Source: CAYRJA01 sp964424455 (GTDB lineage: Bacteria; Bacteroidota; Bacteroidia; Chitinophagales; UBA10324). Taken from it: a stretch of 7,789 nt of DNA. The notes under the pieces are model-generated. The model did not search any database. It saw nothing but the letters and a program-made list of their open reading frames with translations, and was not told the origin of the DNA. The DNA lies in NCBI GenBank assembly GCA_964424455.1, contig CAYRJA010000124.1, forward strand, positions 1 to 7,789, in the 5' to 3' direction. Made by a program: the position numbers and the translations under genes. The number at the start of each line of letters is the position of its first letter. The stretch's first letter is position 1. Shown piece by piece: positions 5,780-7,789 of this stretch.

Positions 5780-6187
5780 ATGAAACCACCGCTTTCCCAA
5801 AAGAGAGTTAAGAAAAAATTTGACAGACAAAATTTCTTTGAGAGCGTTTATGAAGTGGTGAAAGAAATTCCGAAAGGAAGAGTTACTAATTACGGAGCTA
5901 TTGCAGAATATCTTGGAACAGGTTTGTCTGCACGCACTGTTGGATGGGCTTTAAAATCGAGCATTACAGGTGCTTCAAAAATTCCTGCTCATCGGGTAGT
6001 AAACCGAAACGGACTGCTTACTGGTAAACACCACTTCGCCACACCCACTCTCATGCAAGAATTGCTCGAAGCTGAAGAAGTAGAAGTGGAGGACGATAAG
6101 GTTAAAGATTTTGAAAAACATTTCTGGAATCCTGATAAAGAATTGAAGGTGCAGAAGTTAAAATCAAATAAATCCAAACGAAAATAA
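5780..6187 (+). CDS. Alkyltransferase-like protein (ATL), MGMT-family DNA-binding domain without the catalytic Cys
   Basis: A 135-residue protein with the winged-helix DNA-binding domain of O6-alkylguanine-DNA alkyltransferases (about 17-105). Family marks are GRVTNYGAIAEYLG (33-46, Tyr38 at the nucleotide-flipping position), SARTVGWAL (50-58, Arg52 as the arginine finger) and IPAHRVVNRNG (68-78). The alkyl-acceptor Cys of the PCHR motif is Ala70 (PAHR), so the protein cannot accept an alkyl group. Known ATL proteins with this kind of change bind O6-alkylguanine and flag it for nucleotide excision repair. The N-terminal domain of full-length MGMT is absent, as expected for the class. The C-terminal tail (about 119-135) is Lys-rich, and the first 14 residues are also basic. 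The gene has its own predicted promoter and a 7-bp inverted repeat at the expected transcript start. Identification is strong; the repair role rests on the family. Confidence 0.9.
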   Translation: MKPPLSQKRVKKKFDRQNFFESVYEVVKEIPKGRVTNYGAIAEYLGTGLSARTVGWALKSSITGASKIPAHRVVNRNGLLTGKHHFATPTLMQELLEAEEVEVEDDKVKDFEKHFWNPDKELKVQKLKSNKSKRK

Positions 6188-6195
6188 TTACTGCC

Positions 6196-6203
6196 TACCT
6201 TTG
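6196..6203 (+). promoter_or_regulatory. -7 promoter element of the lutB-like gene
   Basis: TACCTTTG is an exact TAnnTTTG -7 match, 8 bp after the stop codon of the preceding gene and 54 nt before the ATG at 6258. There is no clear -33 TTTG. It suggests that this gene is transcribed separately from its upstream neighbour. Confidence 0.55.
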
Positions 6204-6257
6204 ACACAGTTTTAAGAATCACTACTCCGGTGCGAGTATAAAATCAATTTTCAGATA

Positions 6258-7646
6258 ATGTCCAACTCAACATATAATTCATTTAAACAAGCTGCGGAAA
6301 AAGCATCCACAGATAAAGAGATGCATCGTAAAGTCAATTGGAATATTGGCAAATACATGGAAGCAGTTAACAGAGGACGACTCCAATATGAAGACTTAGA
6401 GCAGGCAAAACAGCGTGCTAAAAATCTCAAATGGCGTGCAATGGAGAGTCTTGATAAATACTTAGTTGACTTTGAACTTCAGTTTACCAAGCGCGGCGGT
6501 AAAGTAGTATGGGCTGAAAATGCAGATGAAGCTCTTGCTGAAATCGGCAACATTATGCGTCGTGTAAATGCCAAAAGCATCGTGAAGTCGAAGAGCATGA
6601 TTACGGAGGAAATTCATCTGAATAAATACCTTAAAACAATAGGAGTGGAGTCATTTGAAACAGATTTGGGTGAATACATTCAGCAGATGGATGACCAGCC
6701 GCCGTTTCATATTGTAACACCTGCCATGCACAAGTCAAAAGAAGATGTTGCAAAGGTTTTTCATGAACATCATGACACACCGCTAAACAGTACACCACAG
6801 GAATTAACTTTGTATGCACGTAAGGAACTTCGTGATAAATACCTGAAAGCAGATGTAGGAATTACAGGCGCTAATTTTATTTTGTCAGATGTAGGTGGAA
6901 TAGTTGTAACAGAGAATGAAGGCAATGCACGGCTTACTGTAACATTTCCAAAGATTCATATCGTTATTGTTGGTATTGAAAAAATTATTCCTTCCATTAA
7001 TGATTTATACCTTTTTCTGCCGCTGCTTGCCACTTACGGCACAGGGCAGCAGGTTACAGTTTATAATAGTGTGCTGATGGGTCCGCGACAGGAAAATGAA
7101 GTGGATGGACCCGACGAAATGATTGTAATTCTGCTCGACAATGGTCGTACTAACTTAGTAGGCGATGCAGAAAAGCGCGAATCGCTCTACTGTATTCGTT
7201 GCGGCGCTTGTCTTAATGTTTGCCCCGTTTATAAAAACATCGGAGGTTTCAGTTATCAGACAACTTATACCGGACCCATAGGGAGCGTAATTACGCCGCA
7301 CCTGAAAGGAATGATGGATTATAAACACCTGAGCTATGCTTCCTCTCTTTGCGGGGCTTGTACGGAAGTCTGCCCGATGAAAATTAATATTCATAACCTT
7401 CTTGTCTATAACAGAAGGGATTCGGTAAACCAAAAATATTATGACCGTCCGGAAAAAGTCGGATGGTTTATTTGGAAGCGTGCTATGCTTAGCCGCAAGA
7501 TGATGAACTCCGGTGGTGCGCGGATGAAGAATTTTATGCTGCGGTTTCTCTTTAGAAACTCATGGAGTGTTCATCGTGAAATACCGGTGGTTGCTCCAAA
7601 ATCCTTCAATCAGTTATGGAAGGAAAGAAATAAAGAACAGGTGTGA
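6258..7646 (+). CDS. lutB: LutB-type LUD domain / 4Fe-4S iron-sulfur protein
   Basis: A 462-residue cytoplasmic protein of the LutB/YkgF family, the iron-sulfur subunit that acts with LutA and LutC in oxidising L-lactate to pyruvate. The LUD domain covers about residues 60-290 and includes SKSMITEEIHLN and the motif TGANFILSDVGGIVVTENEG. A ferredoxin-like region follows with CIRCGACLNVCP (Cys312, 315, 318, 322) and LCGACTEVCP (Cys365, 368, 372). This gives seven cluster cysteines; a serine (Ser362) stands where an eighth would fit, which I believe is normal for the family. The C-terminus (about 395-462) is basic and aromatic, with REIPVVAPKSFNQLW resembling other LutB tails. LutA and LutC are not in the window. 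LutC could only lie further downstream. If partners are absent genome-wide, a role in another electron-transfer reaction is possible. Confidence 0.88.
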   Translation: MSNSTYNSFKQAAEKASTDKEMHRKVNWNIGKYMEAVNRGRLQYEDLEQAKQRAKNLKWRAMESLDKYLVDFELQFTKRGGKVVWAENADEALAEIGNIMRRVNAKSIVKSKSMITEEIHLNKYLKTIGVESFETDLGEYIQQMDDQPPFHIVTPAMHKSKEDVAKVFHEHHDTPLNSTPQELTLYARKELRDKYLKADVGITGANFILSDVGGIVVTENEGNARLTVTFPKIHIVIVGIEKIIPSINDLYLFLPLLATYGTGQQVTVYNSVLMGPRQENEVDGPDEMIVILLDNGRTNLVGDAEKRESLYCIRCGACLNVCPVYKNIGGFSYQTTYTGPIGSVITPHLKGMMDYKHLSYASSLCGACTEVCPMKINIHNLLVYNRRDSVNQKYYDRPEKVGWFIWKRAMLSRKMMNSGGARMKNFMLRFLFRNSWSVHREIPVVAPKSFNQLWKERNKEQV

Positions 7647-7789
7647 TTAATTTGAATGTTGCCAAAGTGCGACAGCAGTCTAAATATTGTTGTCTGATGT
7701 AGTGCCAATTGTAAATAGTCTGAAAAGAATACAAGTAAAATTCATATCCTGTAATGGATTTAATTTGATGGGGGTTGAGAAGACGATTG
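7647..7789. other. Non-coding end of the window
   Basis: No gene can be supported here. The only structure is an imperfect inverted repeat, GACAGCA (7671-7677) and TGTTGTC (7688-7694), pairing over 7 bp with one G-U and a 10-nt loop. It lies 24 bp behind the lutB stop, but no T-run follows it, so it is a poor terminator candidate. An ATG at 7768 opens a frame that reaches the edge after 7 codons, too short to judge. Confidence 0.4.

Noticed and set aside
7768..7789. Possible start of a further plus-strand gene
   Set aside because: Only seven codons are present before the edge and the promoter-like TTAATTTG before it deviates from the consensus.
1..7789. CRISPR array, tRNA/rRNA, insertion sequence, phage or defence genes
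   Set aside because: No regularly spaced repeats, no RNA-gene signature, no transposase or terminal repeats were seen on either strand; all sizeable coding regions belong to recognisable housekeeping or conserved families.

Overview
The window looks like an ordinary chromosomal stretch from a member of the Bacteroidota. Three things point there. Six of the seven visible transcription units have an exact match to the Bacteroidetes -7 promoter element TAnnTTTG close upstream. Starts are preceded by A/T-rich sequence with no convincing Shine-Dalgarno site. The protein set is also typical of the phylum: an alpha/beta-fused 2-oxoacid dehydrogenase E1, DUF1573 secreted proteins, a DUF4286 protein and an alkyltransferase-like protein. 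I cannot place it below phylum level.

Layout. Bases 1-526 (minus) hold the N-terminal part of a class I/II PLP-dependent aminotransferase that runs off the left edge. Bases 581-1699 (minus) form one complete transcription unit: promoter, two tandem paralogous DUF1573 genes, and a strong intrinsic terminator. Divergent from it, with the two promoters back to back, is a large 805-residue fused E1 gene (1754-4171, plus). It ends tail-to-tail, 11 bp from a short DUF4286 gene (4183-4488, minus). Divergent from that is a sugar-phosphate nucleotidyltransferase with a left-handed beta-helix tail (4685-5680, plus). Two further plus-strand genes follow, each with its own predicted promoter: an alkyltransferase-like (ATL) DNA-damage protein (5780-6187) and a LutB-type LUD/iron-sulfur protein (6258-7646). 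The last 143 bases contain no gene I can support.

Function. The genes do not form one pathway. They cover central and amino-acid metabolism (aminotransferase, E1, LutB), sugar-nucleotide synthesis for envelope glycans, DNA alkylation repair, and secreted proteins of unknown role. No RNA gene, mobile element, CRISPR array, phage gene or defence system is visible, and I see no sign of a new multi-gene system. The points most worth a second look are local: the Cys-to-Ala alkyltransferase-like protein, the altered thiamine-diphosphate motif in the fused E1, the DUF1573 pair with a His-rich tail and a 12-bp repeat at its end, the clear divergent promoter pair, and a probably leaderless aminotransferase mRNA.
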